Made by a program: the position numbers and the translations under genes. Below are positions 25,997 to 33,748 of a stretch of 64,000 bases of DNA, one piece after another. Numbering within the stretch: position 1 is the stretch's first letter; each line of letters opens with the position of its first letter. The stretch comes from Victivallales bacterium (lineage in GTDB: Bacteria; Verrucomicrobiota; Lentisphaeria; Oligosphaerales; Oligosphaeraceae), in assembly GCA_017617415.1 (NCBI GenBank), contig JAFZWH010000013.1:1-64000 (forward strand), in the 5' to 3' direction. Under the pieces are notes generated by a model that saw only the letters and a program-made list of their open reading frames with translations, did not search any database and had not been told where the DNA came from.

Positions 25997-26137
25997 TTAC
26001 TTCCCTTTGTTTTGCTTTTTCAGCATCCGAAGGATTGCCCGGAAGAGCTGCGTGAGGAGCGAACGGATGGTGGGCGAGCGGCGCCGGTAAGTCGTTGTGC
26101 GGTTGCGCGAAGTGGTTTTTCGCCGTGAGAGGGCCAT
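25997..26137 (-). CDS. Small basic protein, 46 residues, uncertain
   Basis: A complete frame beginning MALSRRKTTSRNRTTTYRR and ending in MLKKQNKGK; about one third of residues are Arg or Lys, with a short amphipathic helix (IRSLLTQLFRAILRMLKK). It ends 28 bp before the antiporter start, on the same strand, so it could be its leader gene. No Shine-Dalgarno site is visible and a heptamer array abuts its 5' side. It may be chance. Confidence 0.35.
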   Translation of the reverse strand: MALSRRKTTSRNRTTTYRRRSPTIRSLLTQLFRAILRMLKKQNKGK

Positions 26138-26140
26138 TTA

Positions 26141-26172
26141 AGGTTAGCGGTTAGAGGTTAGAGGTTAGAGGT
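26141..26172. repeat. Heptamer array, GAGGTTA family
   Basis: Units aggttag, cggttag, aggttag, aggttag, aggtgtt in register, 3 bp from the start of the small basic frame. Same family as 1-35. Confidence 0.85.
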
Positions 26173-26314
26173 GTTCTGTTCGCCCGCCACGGAAGAAGAA
26201 AGGGATAAGGCGTAGCGTTTTTCATAAAATACACCATCAAAATGTCATTTGCAAAACAGCAGGGCAACTTATCTGACAGTATTTTCAGGAAAAATAACCA
26301 AGCCAGAATAAATT

Positions 26315-26776
26315 ATGTCCAATTCCCAAACCGAATTTGCAGTTCTGTCCATGGATGTCATTTATCGTCTAGAAAAAGACCTTCCGCTGGAGGAGGTCGC
26401 CGAATTGTATCGCGTCGCCGGATGGATGTCGTTGGGCGAGGAGCCATCCGGCTTGGCGCCGATGTTGCAGAACTCCTTCGCCGTACAAGCCGCCTTCGAG
26501 GCTGGAACCGGGCGGCTTCTTGGAATAATGCGGGCACTCTCGGATGGCTGCAGTGACGCCTATCTGCTGGACTTGGTGGTTTTGCCCGAGGCGCGTCGAA
26601 AAGGAATTGGACGCGAAATCGTGGAACACCTGGCCGTATATCTGAAATCACTTGGCATCGAGTGGATTGTCTGCATCGGCGCACCTGGAACCAAAGAGTT
26701 CTACAACACCACCAGCGGAAAGGCAATGGAAGGCTTTGTGCCTTGGAGATTTGAAAATCCCCAAGACAATTCTTGA
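26315..26776 (+). CDS. GNAT family N-acetyltransferase
   Basis: A 153-residue cytoplasmic acetyl-CoA-dependent acetyltransferase. The acetyl-CoA loop is clear: LDLVVLPEARRKGIGREIVEHL (pyrophosphate-binding R/K-x-x-G-I-G). The last part (FYNTTSGKAMEGFVPWRF) fits the GNAT C-terminus. The substrate is unknown. Its stop overlaps the start of the next gene (TGATG), so the two are coupled. Confidence 0.88.
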   Translation: MSNSQTEFAVLSMDVIYRLEKDLPLEEVAELYRVAGWMSLGEEPSGLAPMLQNSFAVQAAFEAGTGRLLGIMRALSDGCSDAYLLDLVVLPEARRKGIGREIVEHLAVYLKSLGIEWIVCIGAPGTKEFYNTTSGKAMEGFVPWRFENPQDNS

Positions 26777-27711
26777 TGGAAATGACAATTATGCCGCAAA
26801 TCCTCGACTCTTTCCAACCACTGACGTTGACGGATGTCCCGCAACTTGCCAAGTTTCTGCGCGCTTCAAAGGAACGCAGCTGCGAGTTCTCCATCGCGAA
26901 TCTCTATCTGTGGAGCTTTTCTTACCACATTCGCTGGCAGGTTTTTAATAATCGACTCTATCTGCATACGGAAAACCGCGAGGAACCCGAAGACGCACTG
27001 ATGGTCGTGGTCCCCGAAACGGTTCCTGACCCGCCCGCCAAGGAACTCCTGGCTTTCTCCGAAGAAATGCAGAAACACGGTCATACTGGACGGATCCAGC
27101 AACTCAGGGAGAATTTTGTCCAGAATTGTCCAGAATTGTCCAAATGGTTTGAAGTCAAGCAGATGGACGAGGAGGTCGCGGAATATGTCTATCGTCTGGA
27201 CAATTTGGCGCTGCTGACCGGCGAGAGGTATTCCAAGAAGCGCAATCTCATCAAGCATTTTGCGCGCAATTTCCCGACAGCGACAAGCCGACCGTTGTGC
27301 GAGGCCGACTTGCCGGCGGTGCTGGCGATGTCCGAGGAGTGGCTGGATGGACATCCAGAGCGTGAATCACGTCATCTCCAGGAGGAGCTTAGCGCATTGC
27401 GGCATCTTCAAGATGCTCCACTGGAGTACTTTGGGCTGTTGGGGCAGGGAATCTTTCTGGACGGCAAGCTCATTGCCTACGAGTTCTGCAGCCCTGTGGC
27501 TGGGGGGATGTGGACGGAGCATTTCGAGAAGGCATTGAAGGACTTCAATGGCGCTGCTCAGGCACTGAATCAATTCAGCGCTCAGGCTTTGCAGGGGCGC
27601 TGCGAGTGGCTGAACCGGGAGCAGGATTTGGGTTCGCCGGGGCTGCGTCAGGCCAAGCAGTCCTATCACCCGGAATACCTCCTGCGCAACTATGATTTGT
27701 TTCCAAGGTAG
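26776..27711 (+). CDS. DUF2156 (phosphatidylglycerol lysyltransferase-like) protein
   Basis: A 311-residue protein of the double-GNAT DUF2156 group. Typical blocks: CEFSIANLYLWSF near the N-terminus, YVYRLDNLALLTGERYSKKRNLIKHF in the middle and KQSYHPEYLLRNYDL at the end. The group resembles the catalytic half of MprF but lacks its flippase helices; the acceptor is not known here. Two further in-frame ATG codons lie within 15 bp. Residues near 117 are coded by three exact 10-bp repeats. Coupled to the GNAT gene upstream and close to the transporter gene downstream. Confidence 0.82.
   Translation: MEMTIMPQILDSFQPLTLTDVPQLAKFLRASKERSCEFSIANLYLWSFSYHIRWQVFNNRLYLHTENREEPEDALMVVVPETVPDPPAKELLAFSEEMQKHGHTGRIQQLRENFVQNCPELSKWFEVKQMDEEVAEYVYRLDNLALLTGERYSKKRNLIKHFARNFPTATSRPLCEADLPAVLAMSEEWLDGHPERESRHLQEELSALRHLQDAPLEYFGLLGQGIFLDGKLIAYEFCSPVAGGMWTEHFEKALKDFNGAAQALNQFSAQALQGRCEWLNREQDLGSPGLRQAKQSYHPEYLLRNYDLFPR
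27116..27141 (+). repeat. Three 10-bp TTGTCC repeats inside a coding region
   Basis: TTGTCC at 27116, 27126 and 27136 separated by AGAA. The same 10-bp layout occurs upstream of genes at 37120 and 44901. Here it is translated within the DUF2156 protein. Confidence 0.7.
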
Positions 27712-27717
27712 GCGGAT

Positions 27718-28644
27718 ATGTTTTTCCTGGGTGTCATCTACCTGATTGCCACGGGGCTTTTCTGGGTTCTTCTGGGGGCCATTGTCGGGGCGGTGGAACG
27801 CCGGGGTCTCTCGACCGCGCTCCTGATGCTTTTGCTGGCGTCGGGGATGGTGGCGATTGGCGGGTGTGTCGTGGCGGTATTGCCTGCCTCGCCTCTGCCT
27901 CCGCGACAGTATGCGCTGGCGGCCGCCAGCCTCTTCTGTGCCGGGTTCTTCGACTACATGCTCTTCCTGACGATGGGGAGGGCGATGCGCAATGGTCCCA
28001 ATGGTATTGTCTGGACCGTCGCGCAATCTGGGGTAATCTTCCCCTTCCTGTTTGGGGTGTTTTTCTATTTTGTACCGGTGACCTGGGTGCGTGGCGTGGG
28101 GATGGCCGCAGTGCTGGCGGCGCTGGTCTGCAATGGCTTGGCGAAAGGACTTGGCGAGACGCCTGATAGTGATTCCGGGGCAGGAAGTTGGCGCTTCTGG
28201 ATGTTCCTGGCTTTTCTGGCGGCGGGTGGAAATCAGGTCTTTACCAACTGGCCAAGCTACTACGAGGGCATCCGCGATGGCTTCAGCGCCTACTCCAGGA
28301 CCTTCTGGCTGTATATGGGATATCTCGCCGGATTCGTGCTTTCCGAGAATCGCAGACTGCTTCGGCGCGATTACTGGCGGCAATTACATGACCGTCGGCT
28401 GTGGGGTTTCGCCGCGTTGTGGATTGTCGGCACGCTGGTAGTGTCCTTCTGGTTGTCGTTCCGTGGCATGGATTTGGTAACAGCCCATGGTCTGGGCGCC
28501 ATCTGCTATCCGGTGATGGTCTGCTCGTGTCTAGTGGGCTTCCCCATCTATTCCACGCTGGTGTTGCGCGAGCGGTGTACGGCCTTGCAATGGGCGGCTC
28601 TGATAACCGGCGTGGCTGGAATAGTGATGATCTCCGTCGAATAG
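27718..28644 (+). CDS. DMT/EamA-like membrane transporter
   Basis: A 308-residue membrane protein with about 10 hydrophobic helices, the layout of drug/metabolite transporters (two 5-helix halves). The last helix pair (FPIYSTLVLRERCTALQWAALITGVAGIVMI) matches the EamA ending. The substrate is unknown. It starts 6 bp after the DUF2156 stop and closes this three-gene operon. Confidence 0.75.
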   Translation: MFFLGVIYLIATGLFWVLLGAIVGAVERRGLSTALLMLLLASGMVAIGGCVVAVLPASPLPPRQYALAAASLFCAGFFDYMLFLTMGRAMRNGPNGIVWTVAQSGVIFPFLFGVFFYFVPVTWVRGVGMAAVLAALVCNGLAKGLGETPDSDSGAGSWRFWMFLAFLAAGGNQVFTNWPSYYEGIRDGFSAYSRTFWLYMGYLAGFVLSENRRLLRRDYWRQLHDRRLWGFAALWIVGTLVVSFWLSFRGMDLVTAHGLGAICYPVMVCSCLVGFPIYSTLVLRERCTALQWAALITGVAGIVMISVE

Positions 28645-28654
28645 ACTGACGAGG

Positions 28655-29263
28655 CTATTCTCGGAATGGCGTCTTTAAACAATATAGTACAAGATCGATA
28701 TTGCTTTTGATTTGCTCCATGTCGGCAGTTTGAGTCACCACGCTTTCCAGGGCGGCGGCCTCCAGATGCTGAAAGAGGATGTCCCCGACCATGTTGCAGT
28801 TCACTGGCTGGAACTCGCCGGAGTGCTTGCCTTCACGCACAAGGTCGGCCAGGGTTCGGCGCAGCATCACGGTATGACGCTTTACTCGATGCAGGACATT
28901 CTCGCCATTGCGCTGTTGGTCAATGAGATATTCTGTGATGGCACTGAGCAGCCCGAGGTTCGACTGCATGAGGTCAAGAACCTGCCCCGTGAACTGACGT
29001 AGCTTGTCTGTCGCCGTGAGTTCAGGATGTGCCGCGACGAATGCACGGAACTCGGTGCCGATTTCGATGGCGATGCTGGAGATGACATCGTCAAAGACCT
29101 CGCGCTTACTGTGGTAATAGCGATAGATGACCGTACGACTCAGGCCGCAGTGGCGTGCCAGCTGTTGTAAGGTGACATCCGAATAGCCGAGTTCACTGAA
29201 GAGTGCGCGGGCACGCATCAGGATAAGTTTGTTGCGTTGGGCGTGGTTGATGCTCGGCTTCAT
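28655..29263 (-). CDS. TetR family transcriptional regulator
   Basis: A 202-residue repressor-type regulator. The N-terminal helix-turn-helix is typical: ARALFSELGYSDVTLQQLAR then HCGLSRTVIYRYYHSKREVF. The C-terminal ligand and dimer domain is not assigned. The start is the ATG at MKPSINHAQ; a longer frame would add 29 residues, part of them coded by a heptamer array, and is rejected. It faces the transporter operon tail to tail, so its target is not clear from context. Confidence 0.88.
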   Translation of the reverse strand: MKPSINHAQRNKLILMRARALFSELGYSDVTLQQLARHCGLSRTVIYRYYHSKREVFDDVISSIAIEIGTEFRAFVAAHPELTATDKLRQFTGQVLDLMQSNLGLLSAITEYLIDQQRNGENVLHRVKRHTVMLRRTLADLVREGKHSGEFQPVNCNMVGDILFQHLEAAALESVVTQTADMEQIKSNIDLVLYCLKTPFRE

Positions 29264-29267
29264 GAAA

Positions 29268-29288
29268 ATGAGGAATGAGGAATGAGGA
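29268..29288. repeat. Heptamer array, ATGAGGA family
   Basis: Three exact 7-bp units (atgagga) 5 bp upstream of the TetR start, within its 5' leader. Confidence 0.8.
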
Positions 29289-29462
29289 ACCGCAGGGGTT
29301 TGGGGTGGGGTGCCACCCGTAGAATTGTAAGTGCCAATAAGATAGCACAACTGGGGTGTTTTTCCCAGAAGAATGCGACAATTTGTTCATAGAATGCGCC
29401 ATTTGCGGGACATTTTGGCACACTTTGCAAATTCAAGCCCGCAATTCCCCTATCAGAGATTT

Positions 29463-29478
29463 TGGCATGGCGTATGCT
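29463..29478 (+). promoter_or_regulatory. Possible sigma-54 promoter of hsp20
   Basis: TGGCATG, 4 bp, ATGCT: GG and GC are separated by exactly 10 bp, one mismatch from the sigma-54 consensus TGGCAYG-N4-TTGCW. A TATATAAAG follows directly, so a different promoter type is possible. No upstream activator site was identified. Confidence 0.4.
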
Positions 29479-29502
29479 ATATAAAGAATTGTTGTTTGAA
29501 CG

Positions 29503-29520
29503 CCGTCCTGCGAGGGACGG
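29503..29520 (+). promoter_or_regulatory. Leader hairpin of hsp20
   Basis: CCGTCC / GGACGG stem with a 6-nt loop in the 5' leader, about 30 nt before the Shine-Dalgarno site. It might tune translation, but it does not cover the ribosome site as classical RNA thermometers do. Confidence 0.35.
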
Positions 29521-29561
29521 GGAACCAATGAACTACTCAATCAAACATGGAGGAAATGAAA

Positions 29562-30002
29562 ATGAATGATTACAACAAGAACTATCTAAGCCATCACGAT
29601 GCTCTTGACGACGTTTTCCAGAACTTTTTCGGCTGGCCGGTGATTCCGCTGGTTTCACGCCGTCAAAATGGTGCCCCAGCCACTTGCGGAACCTGCAAGA
29701 ATGGCGTCCAGGGCTTCCGTAAGATCAAGAATGGCAACTACCTGTTGCAGATCGCCGTGCCGGGCATTAAGACCAAGGATTTGACCATTGACCTCAAAGA
29801 TGGTGCGGTCGCCATCAAGGGCGAGACCAAAGTGGAGGAGGACGAGGAGGCCTTCGTCAATTCCATTGAGGCGGTTTACAGCCTGCCGGAAGACGCTGAC
29901 GCGGCCACAGTCAAGGCCAAGTTGGCGGACGGCGTGCTGAACATCCAGGTCGCACCCAAGGCTCAGACCGAACCGGCCGTCACTCGGATTGCCATCGAAT
30001 AA
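29562..30002 (+). CDS. Hsp20/alpha-crystallin small heat shock protein
   Basis: A 146-residue ATP-independent holding chaperone. The start is set by GGAGG (29549-29553) 8 bp before this ATG; two upstream in-frame ATG codons overlap or precede that site. The alpha-crystallin domain spans about 45-135: YLLQIAVPGIKTKDLTIDL, then AIKGETKV and the signature A-K-L-A-D-G-V-L-N-I. The N-terminus is short and has a CGTC pair and a third cysteine-like site (TCGTCKNG). A strong terminator follows. Confidence 0.92.
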   Translation: MNDYNKNYLSHHDALDDVFQNFFGWPVIPLVSRRQNGAPATCGTCKNGVQGFRKIKNGNYLLQIAVPGIKTKDLTIDLKDGAVAIKGETKVEEDEEAFVNSIEAVYSLPEDADAATVKAKLADGVLNIQVAPKAQTEPAVTRIAIE

Positions 30003-30039
30003 CCGATTCGTCTAACCAAACCCAATAACCAAATTCAAG

Positions 30040-30076
30040 CCTCCCTCGCCGGTTCCCGGCGGGGGAGGTTCTTTTT
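30040..30076 (+). terminator. Rho-independent terminator after hsp20
   Basis: Long stem CCTCCCTCGCCGG / CCGGCGGGGGAGG followed by TTCTTTTT. Confidence 0.85.
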
Positions 30077-30496
30077 CTATTGCAGAGAATGATAGATGCT
30101 GAGGAAATCCTCCGGAGTGACGACTGCCATCTCGGCGGATGCGAAGTCCTCGGTATTGTGGGTGACCAGATAGTCCGCGCTGCAGGAACGCGCGCAGAAA
30201 TACTGTATTGCGTCCTTGAAGTCCTTGAAATTGGAATAAAGCGCCTGGTCGAGGATGTCGGTGGTGACATCCACAGGGGTTATGATGGAGCGGAGGGCTA
30301 TTAGTTTTGGAATGCGGTCGCGGGGAGGCGTTCGGGACCGTTGGATATATGCGATGTTGGAAAAGGAAAGAACAGATGTGTATCCACAGATGCATTTTTC
30401 CTCACACCATTCAAGAATTTTCTGGGCATCTGAGAAAAAGGGATGACGGATTAAGACAACATCCAATATCACATTGGTATCAAGGTAAATATTCAT
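30077..30496 (-). CDS. PIN-domain toxin (VapC-like)
   Basis: A 139-residue PIN ribonuclease-type toxin. The N-terminal acidic motif is MNIYLDTNVILD (D6), and the second acidic site is in NFKDFKDAIQY; YLVTHNTEDF supplies the third. Family members cut RNA with Mg2+. Its ATG overlaps the antitoxin stop by 1 bp (TAATG), the usual coupled arrangement. The gene ends directly at the hsp20 terminator, which may act in both directions. Confidence 0.88.
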   Translation of the reverse strand: MNIYLDTNVILDVVLIRHPFFSDAQKILEWCEEKCICGYTSVLSFSNIAYIQRSRTPPRDRIPKLIALRSIITPVDVTTDILDQALYSNFKDFKDAIQYFCARSCSADYLVTHNTEDFASAEMAVVTPEDFLSIYHSLQ

Positions 30497-30768
30497 TATT
30501 CCATTCCGTAATGTTCACAGATGCATTTTTGAATGAGTTCCTTGTCGCCGAGTTTCTCAAGTTCTGGCGGCAACTTGATGCAGCCGGATAGCGCCTCGAC
30601 TGCGGGATGGAGTTTAGGCTTCACGACGGGGTGGTTGGCCTGATGGACGGCGCGGATGTAGTTGGCGAAGAGCGCGGAGACGCTGGTGTTGCGTTCGGCC
30701 GCGATTTGCTTGGCCATCTGAACGATGTCAGGAGACGCACTGAGGGTGATCTTGATGGTGGTCGGCAT
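30496..30768 (-). CDS. Antitoxin partner of the PIN toxin
   Basis: A 90-residue protein. The start is the ATG at MPTTIKITLSASPD, with GGGAG 9 bp upstream; a longer frame is unlikely because it would run across the promoter. The N-terminal half (ITLSASPDIVQMAKQIAAER, then NTSVSALFANYI) resembles a ribbon-helix-helix DNA-binding fold, and the C-terminal half probably wraps the toxin. It should neutralise the toxin and repress the operon. Confidence 0.75.
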   Translation of the reverse strand: MPTTIKITLSASPDIVQMAKQIAAERNTSVSALFANYIRAVHQANHPVVKPKLHPAVEALSGCIKLPPELEKLGDKELIQKCICEHYGME

Positions 30769-30798
30769 GAATGGGGTCTCCCAGTGGGGTTGCTTTTG

Positions 30799-30826
30799 AC
30801 AATACGTATTGGCGTTTGTCATACAA
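30799..30826 (-). promoter_or_regulatory. Promoter and operator of the toxin-antitoxin operon
   Basis: On the minus strand: TTGTAT, 16 bp, TATTGT. The perfect palindrome CAATACGTATTG (30800-30811) covers the -10 box, and a second half-site-like TGTATTG overlaps the -35. This is a good binding site for autorepression by the antitoxin. Confidence 0.6.
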
Positions 30827-30899
30827 TACATACTCTTCGGAGAAATGCAAATGAGCGGGGGTCTTTTCCAATTCTTTTTTCAAGAGGTATATTAAGGGT

Positions 30900-32000
30900 A
30901 TGTTTATTGACACGACAACCATTCGAGTGATTGCCGGGCACGGCGGCGCAGGGAGCGCGAGTTTCCGGCGCGAGATGTTTGTTCCCAAAGGCGGACCAGA
31001 CGGCGGTGACGGTGGGAAGGGCGGCGATGTGGTTATCTACGCAGACCACGGAGAATCCAGCCTTATCGACCTGCGTTACCAGCGAATCTGGAAAGCCGAG
31101 CGAGGCGGGGACGGCTCGGGACGTCAGAAACACGGCAAGAACGGCGCGGATTGCCGGATACGAGTCCCGATGGGTACACTGATTTTCGATGCGGACACCA
31201 ACGAGTTGCTCTGCGACCTCAAGGCAGATGGTCAGGAGTTCATCGTGGCGCATGGTGGCAAAGGCGGTCTGGGCAATGTCCATTTTGTGAGTCCGACCAA
31301 CCGCGCCCCGCGAAATTGCCAGCCGGGTATCGCCGGCGAGGAACGCAATGTTGCCTTGGAAATCAAAACCATCGCGGATGTCGGGCTGGTTGGGTTTCCG
31401 AATGCAGGGAAGTCCACACTGCTGGGCGCGGTTTCGGCAGCGCATCCCGCCACTGCGCCATACCCGTTTACCACGCTTTTCGCCAATGTCGGAATCGTGG
31501 ATTTTCCGGACTACACTCGCATTACGATTGCGGACATTCCCGGACTGATTGATGGCGCACACGACAACATCGGGCTGGGGATTTCCTTCCTGCGCCACAT
31601 CGAACGTTGCCGGATGTTCTGCTATGTATTGGACATGGCGGGGGTGGACGGGCGGGATCCCGTCGAGGACCTGGCGACTCTGCGAAAGGAACTGGAACTT
31701 TACGAACCTGGCATGTCCCGGCGGCCCTTTGTCATTCTGGCCAACAAGATGGACTTGCCGGGGGCGGCGGAGAATCTGGAGCGCCTGAAGGCGTCGGAAC
31801 CTGCCGATACCCAGATTTTGCCAAGTTGTGCGGAACTCAAGGAGGGCACCGCCGAGTTCATCGAGGCGCTACGAAAACGCCTGGCTGAACTGCCCGCCGA
31901 GGAGGATGAGGCGACCCGGCGCATTCTGGCGCATCGCCACAATGGTTTCAAGGAGGCGCACGAAATCAACCGCGATGCCTTCGCAGGATGGGATGACTAA
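30900..32000 (+). CDS. obgE: Obg GTPase
   Basis: A 366-residue ribosome-associated GTPase involved in 50S assembly and stress control. The N-terminal glycine-rich Obg fold (GHGGAGSASFRRE, GGPDGGDGGKGGDV, HGGKGGLGNVHF) is followed by the G domain: P-loop GFPNAGKST (165-173), DIPG (switch II) and NKMD. It is shorter than E. coli ObgE and lacks the long acidic tail. A TATATT box ends 6 bp before the ATG, so transcription may start at or near the start codon. The next gene overlaps its stop (TAATG). Confidence 0.95.
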   Translation: MFIDTTTIRVIAGHGGAGSASFRREMFVPKGGPDGGDGGKGGDVVIYADHGESSLIDLRYQRIWKAERGGDGSGRQKHGKNGADCRIRVPMGTLIFDADTNELLCDLKADGQEFIVAHGGKGGLGNVHFVSPTNRAPRNCQPGIAGEERNVALEIKTIADVGLVGFPNAGKSTLLGAVSAAHPATAPYPFTTLFANVGIVDFPDYTRITIADIPGLIDGAHDNIGLGISFLRHIERCRMFCYVLDMAGVDGRDPVEDLATLRKELELYEPGMSRRPFVILANKMDLPGAAENLERLKASEPADTQILPSCAELKEGTAEFIEALRKRLAELPAEEDEATRRILAHRHNGFKEAHEINRDAFAGWDD

Positions 32001-32488
32001 TGGGACAGTCCTGGACAATTCTGTTTTTCGGTGTGGTTCTTGTGTTGCTGGGCGTCCTGACGATGACGCTTTGCAGCTTGGTGAAGAACCGTCTGATGAA
32101 GCAGGTTCTGCTAAGCCGTCCGGTCACGGTGCCTCGTTCGGTGGGGCAGCTTTGGACGGAGGCCGGGCTGGGCGTGATTCTCACCAGTGCGGTCTTCTTC
32201 TTCTCAATGCTCTGCTTTGCCAGCGAACTGGCGTTGCGCATCTCGTTTCCGATCGCGTATGGTGCTAGCGTGCTGTGTGGCATTGGCTGCTTCATCCGCT
32301 CACGGGAAGGGCTGAATGCTTTGGGACTGACCAAGGACGAGGGGGCGAACCCCGAACCTGTCGCGGTCTTTCCGGAGGAACGCCGGTTCCTTGTCATCTT
32401 GGCGTTCTTTTCGGTTGCGCTTACCGCATTTCTGGCTGGGTTGCTCACCGTGGGCTGGGCACTCTGGAGTTTAAAGTCTAAAGTCTAA
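32000..32488 (+). CDS. Small membrane protein, unknown function
   Basis: A 162-residue protein with about four hydrophobic helices (ILFFGVVLVLLGVLTMTLCS, GVILTSAVFFFSMLCFA, FPIAYGASVLCGIGCF and FLVILAFFSVALTAFLAGLL). Its ATG overlaps the obgE stop. The last residues (SLKSKV and the stop) are coded by the heptamer array TAAAGTC, so the natural C-terminus may have been altered by that array. No family recognised. Confidence 0.7.
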   Translation: MGQSWTILFFGVVLVLLGVLTMTLCSLVKNRLMKQVLLSRPVTVPRSVGQLWTEAGLGVILTSAVFFFSMLCFASELALRISFPIAYGASVLCGIGCFIRSREGLNALGLTKDEGANPEPVAVFPEERRFLVILAFFSVALTAFLAGLLTVGWALWSLKSKV

Positions 32489-32577
32489 AGTCTAAAGTTT
32501 TGGGGACTGAGGACGGAAGACTGAAGATTTGGAAGTTGGATCTTTTCGCCTTTAACCTTTAACCTTTAACCTTTTAA
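32472..32577. repeat. Heptamer arrays TAAAGTC and CCTTTAA
   Basis: Three exact taaagtc units (32472-32492) and taaagtt, then seven looser 7-bp units, then cctttaa three times (32549-32569) and ccttttaa. The stop codon of the membrane protein lies in the third unit. CCTTTAA begins about 80 bp after the array starts, still in register. Confidence 0.85.
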
Positions 32578-32585
32578 CTGAAAAA

Positions 32586-33221
32586 ATGTACGTTGGTCGT
32601 ATTGTTGCCGTCGGGCGCACCCCGCAGGGATTTGGCGCCGCTCTTTATCGCGTTTCCTCTCGTTCCTTCCCGAACCGCATGTCGGTGCAGTTGAAGGACT
32701 CTATCGCGATTGTTCCGAAGCCGGGCTTTGAAACAGACATCCAGAAGAACCCCTACATCGCCTACAACTGCCTGCGCTTTGCCAATGGACTGGCGATTGT
32801 CTCCAACGGCTCCCAGACCGATCCCGTCACCGAAAAGATCGCCACCGGAATGGCGCCGCGTGACGCACTGGCGTCTGTGATGCTTGCGATGGACTACGAA
32901 CACGACAGCCTGGATACCCCGCGCATCACGGGAGTGGTGACACCGAATGGCGAGAAGGGCTGGCTGGCCATCGTGCGCAAGGACGCATTGATCGTGCGGG
33001 AGTTTGCCCTCCAGCCGGGCGAGTGCTTCTACGTCTCTACCTACGAGCGCAACGTTCCCGGTCCGGAACAGCGTTGCGGAGCCTTCGTCGCCGAAGATCC
33101 CGAGGCCGCCTGCGATTACATCTTGGGTGGTGGCGGAGTCTTCGCGGACTTCGAGCGACCGATTTCCGCCGCATGTGCGGTCGCCACGGCGGACGGGACG
33201 TTCCGCAGTGCGTTTAAGTAA
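32586..33221 (+). CDS. purO: IMP cyclohydrolase, PurO type
   Basis: A 211-residue enzyme closing the IMP ring from FAICAR in purine synthesis. It matches the archaeal-type stand-alone cyclohydrolase rather than bacterial PurH: YVGRIVAVGRTPQGFGAALYR, VSSRSFPNR, KNPYIAYNCLRFANG, NGSQTD and DYEHDSLDTPRITGVV. In most bacteria PurH does this step, so the gene is probably a transfer or an old PVC trait. Heptamer arrays flank it on both sides. Confidence 0.88.
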   Translation: MYVGRIVAVGRTPQGFGAALYRVSSRSFPNRMSVQLKDSIAIVPKPGFETDIQKNPYIAYNCLRFANGLAIVSNGSQTDPVTEKIATGMAPRDALASVMLAMDYEHDSLDTPRITGVVTPNGEKGWLAIVRKDALIVREFALQPGECFYVSTYERNVPGPEQRCGAFVAEDPEAACDYILGGGGVFADFERPISAACAVATADGTFRSAFK

Positions 33222-33254
33222 TTAGCAATTAGCAATTAGCAATTGGGATTAGCA
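33221..33254. repeat. Heptamer array, ATTAGCA family
   Basis: Three exact attagca units (33221-33241), a 6-bp interruption, then one more. The first base is the last base of the purO stop codon. Confidence 0.85.
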
Positions 33255-33279
33255 AGAAGTTGCTAAGTTAAAGCAAAGT

Positions 33280-33744
33280 ATGTCTGAACAACAGCTTGCC
33301 ATTCTTTTCCTAAATGGTCCGAATCTCCAGCTGCTGGGGATGCGGGAACCGGGCATCTACGGCACCGAAACGCTGGCGGCCATCAAGTCGCGCTGCGAGG
33401 CGGTCGCTGCCGAGTTGGGCGTGACGCTGGTGTGCCGCCAAAGCAACCACGAGGGCGACTTGGTGGACTGGATTGACGAGATGCCCGGCAAATTCGATGG
33501 ACTGGTCATCAACCCTGGTGCCTACACGCATACCAGCGTGGCGTTGCGGGATGCGGTGGCGGCGGTGCGTCTGCCAGTCGTCGAGGTTCACATCAGCAAC
33601 ATCTACCAGCGCGAGGAATACCGTCACCGCAGTTATCTCTCTGAAGTAGCCTGGGGAATGGTCGCCGGTCTGGGGACCGATGGCTACGAGTGGGCGTTGC
33701 GGGCGCTGGTGCGGAAGTTGCAGAAATCATCATCCGAGGAGTAA
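33280..33744 (+). CDS. aroQ: Type II 3-dehydroquinate dehydratase
   Basis: A 154-residue enzyme of the shikimate pathway converting 3-dehydroquinate to 3-dehydroshikimate. Motifs: LNGPNLQLLGMREPGIYG (catalytic Tyr loop), RQSNHEGDLVDWI, INPGAYTHTSVALRDA and VEVHISNIYQREEYRHRS. Length is normal. It is followed by accB and accC, a common arrangement, and the Shine-Dalgarno of accB overlaps its 3' end. Confidence 0.95.
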   Translation: MSEQQLAILFLNGPNLQLLGMREPGIYGTETLAAIKSRCEAVAAELGVTLVCRQSNHEGDLVDWIDEMPGKFDGLVINPGAYTHTSVALRDAVAAVRLPVVEVHISNIYQREEYRHRSYLSEVAWGMVAGLGTDGYEWALRALVRKLQKSSSEE

Positions 33745-33748
33745 CGTT

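Noticed and set aside
28655-29350. Longer start for the TetR gene
   Set aside because: The added 29 residues include the translated ATGAGGA array and end before a normal TetR N-terminus at MKPSINHAQ.
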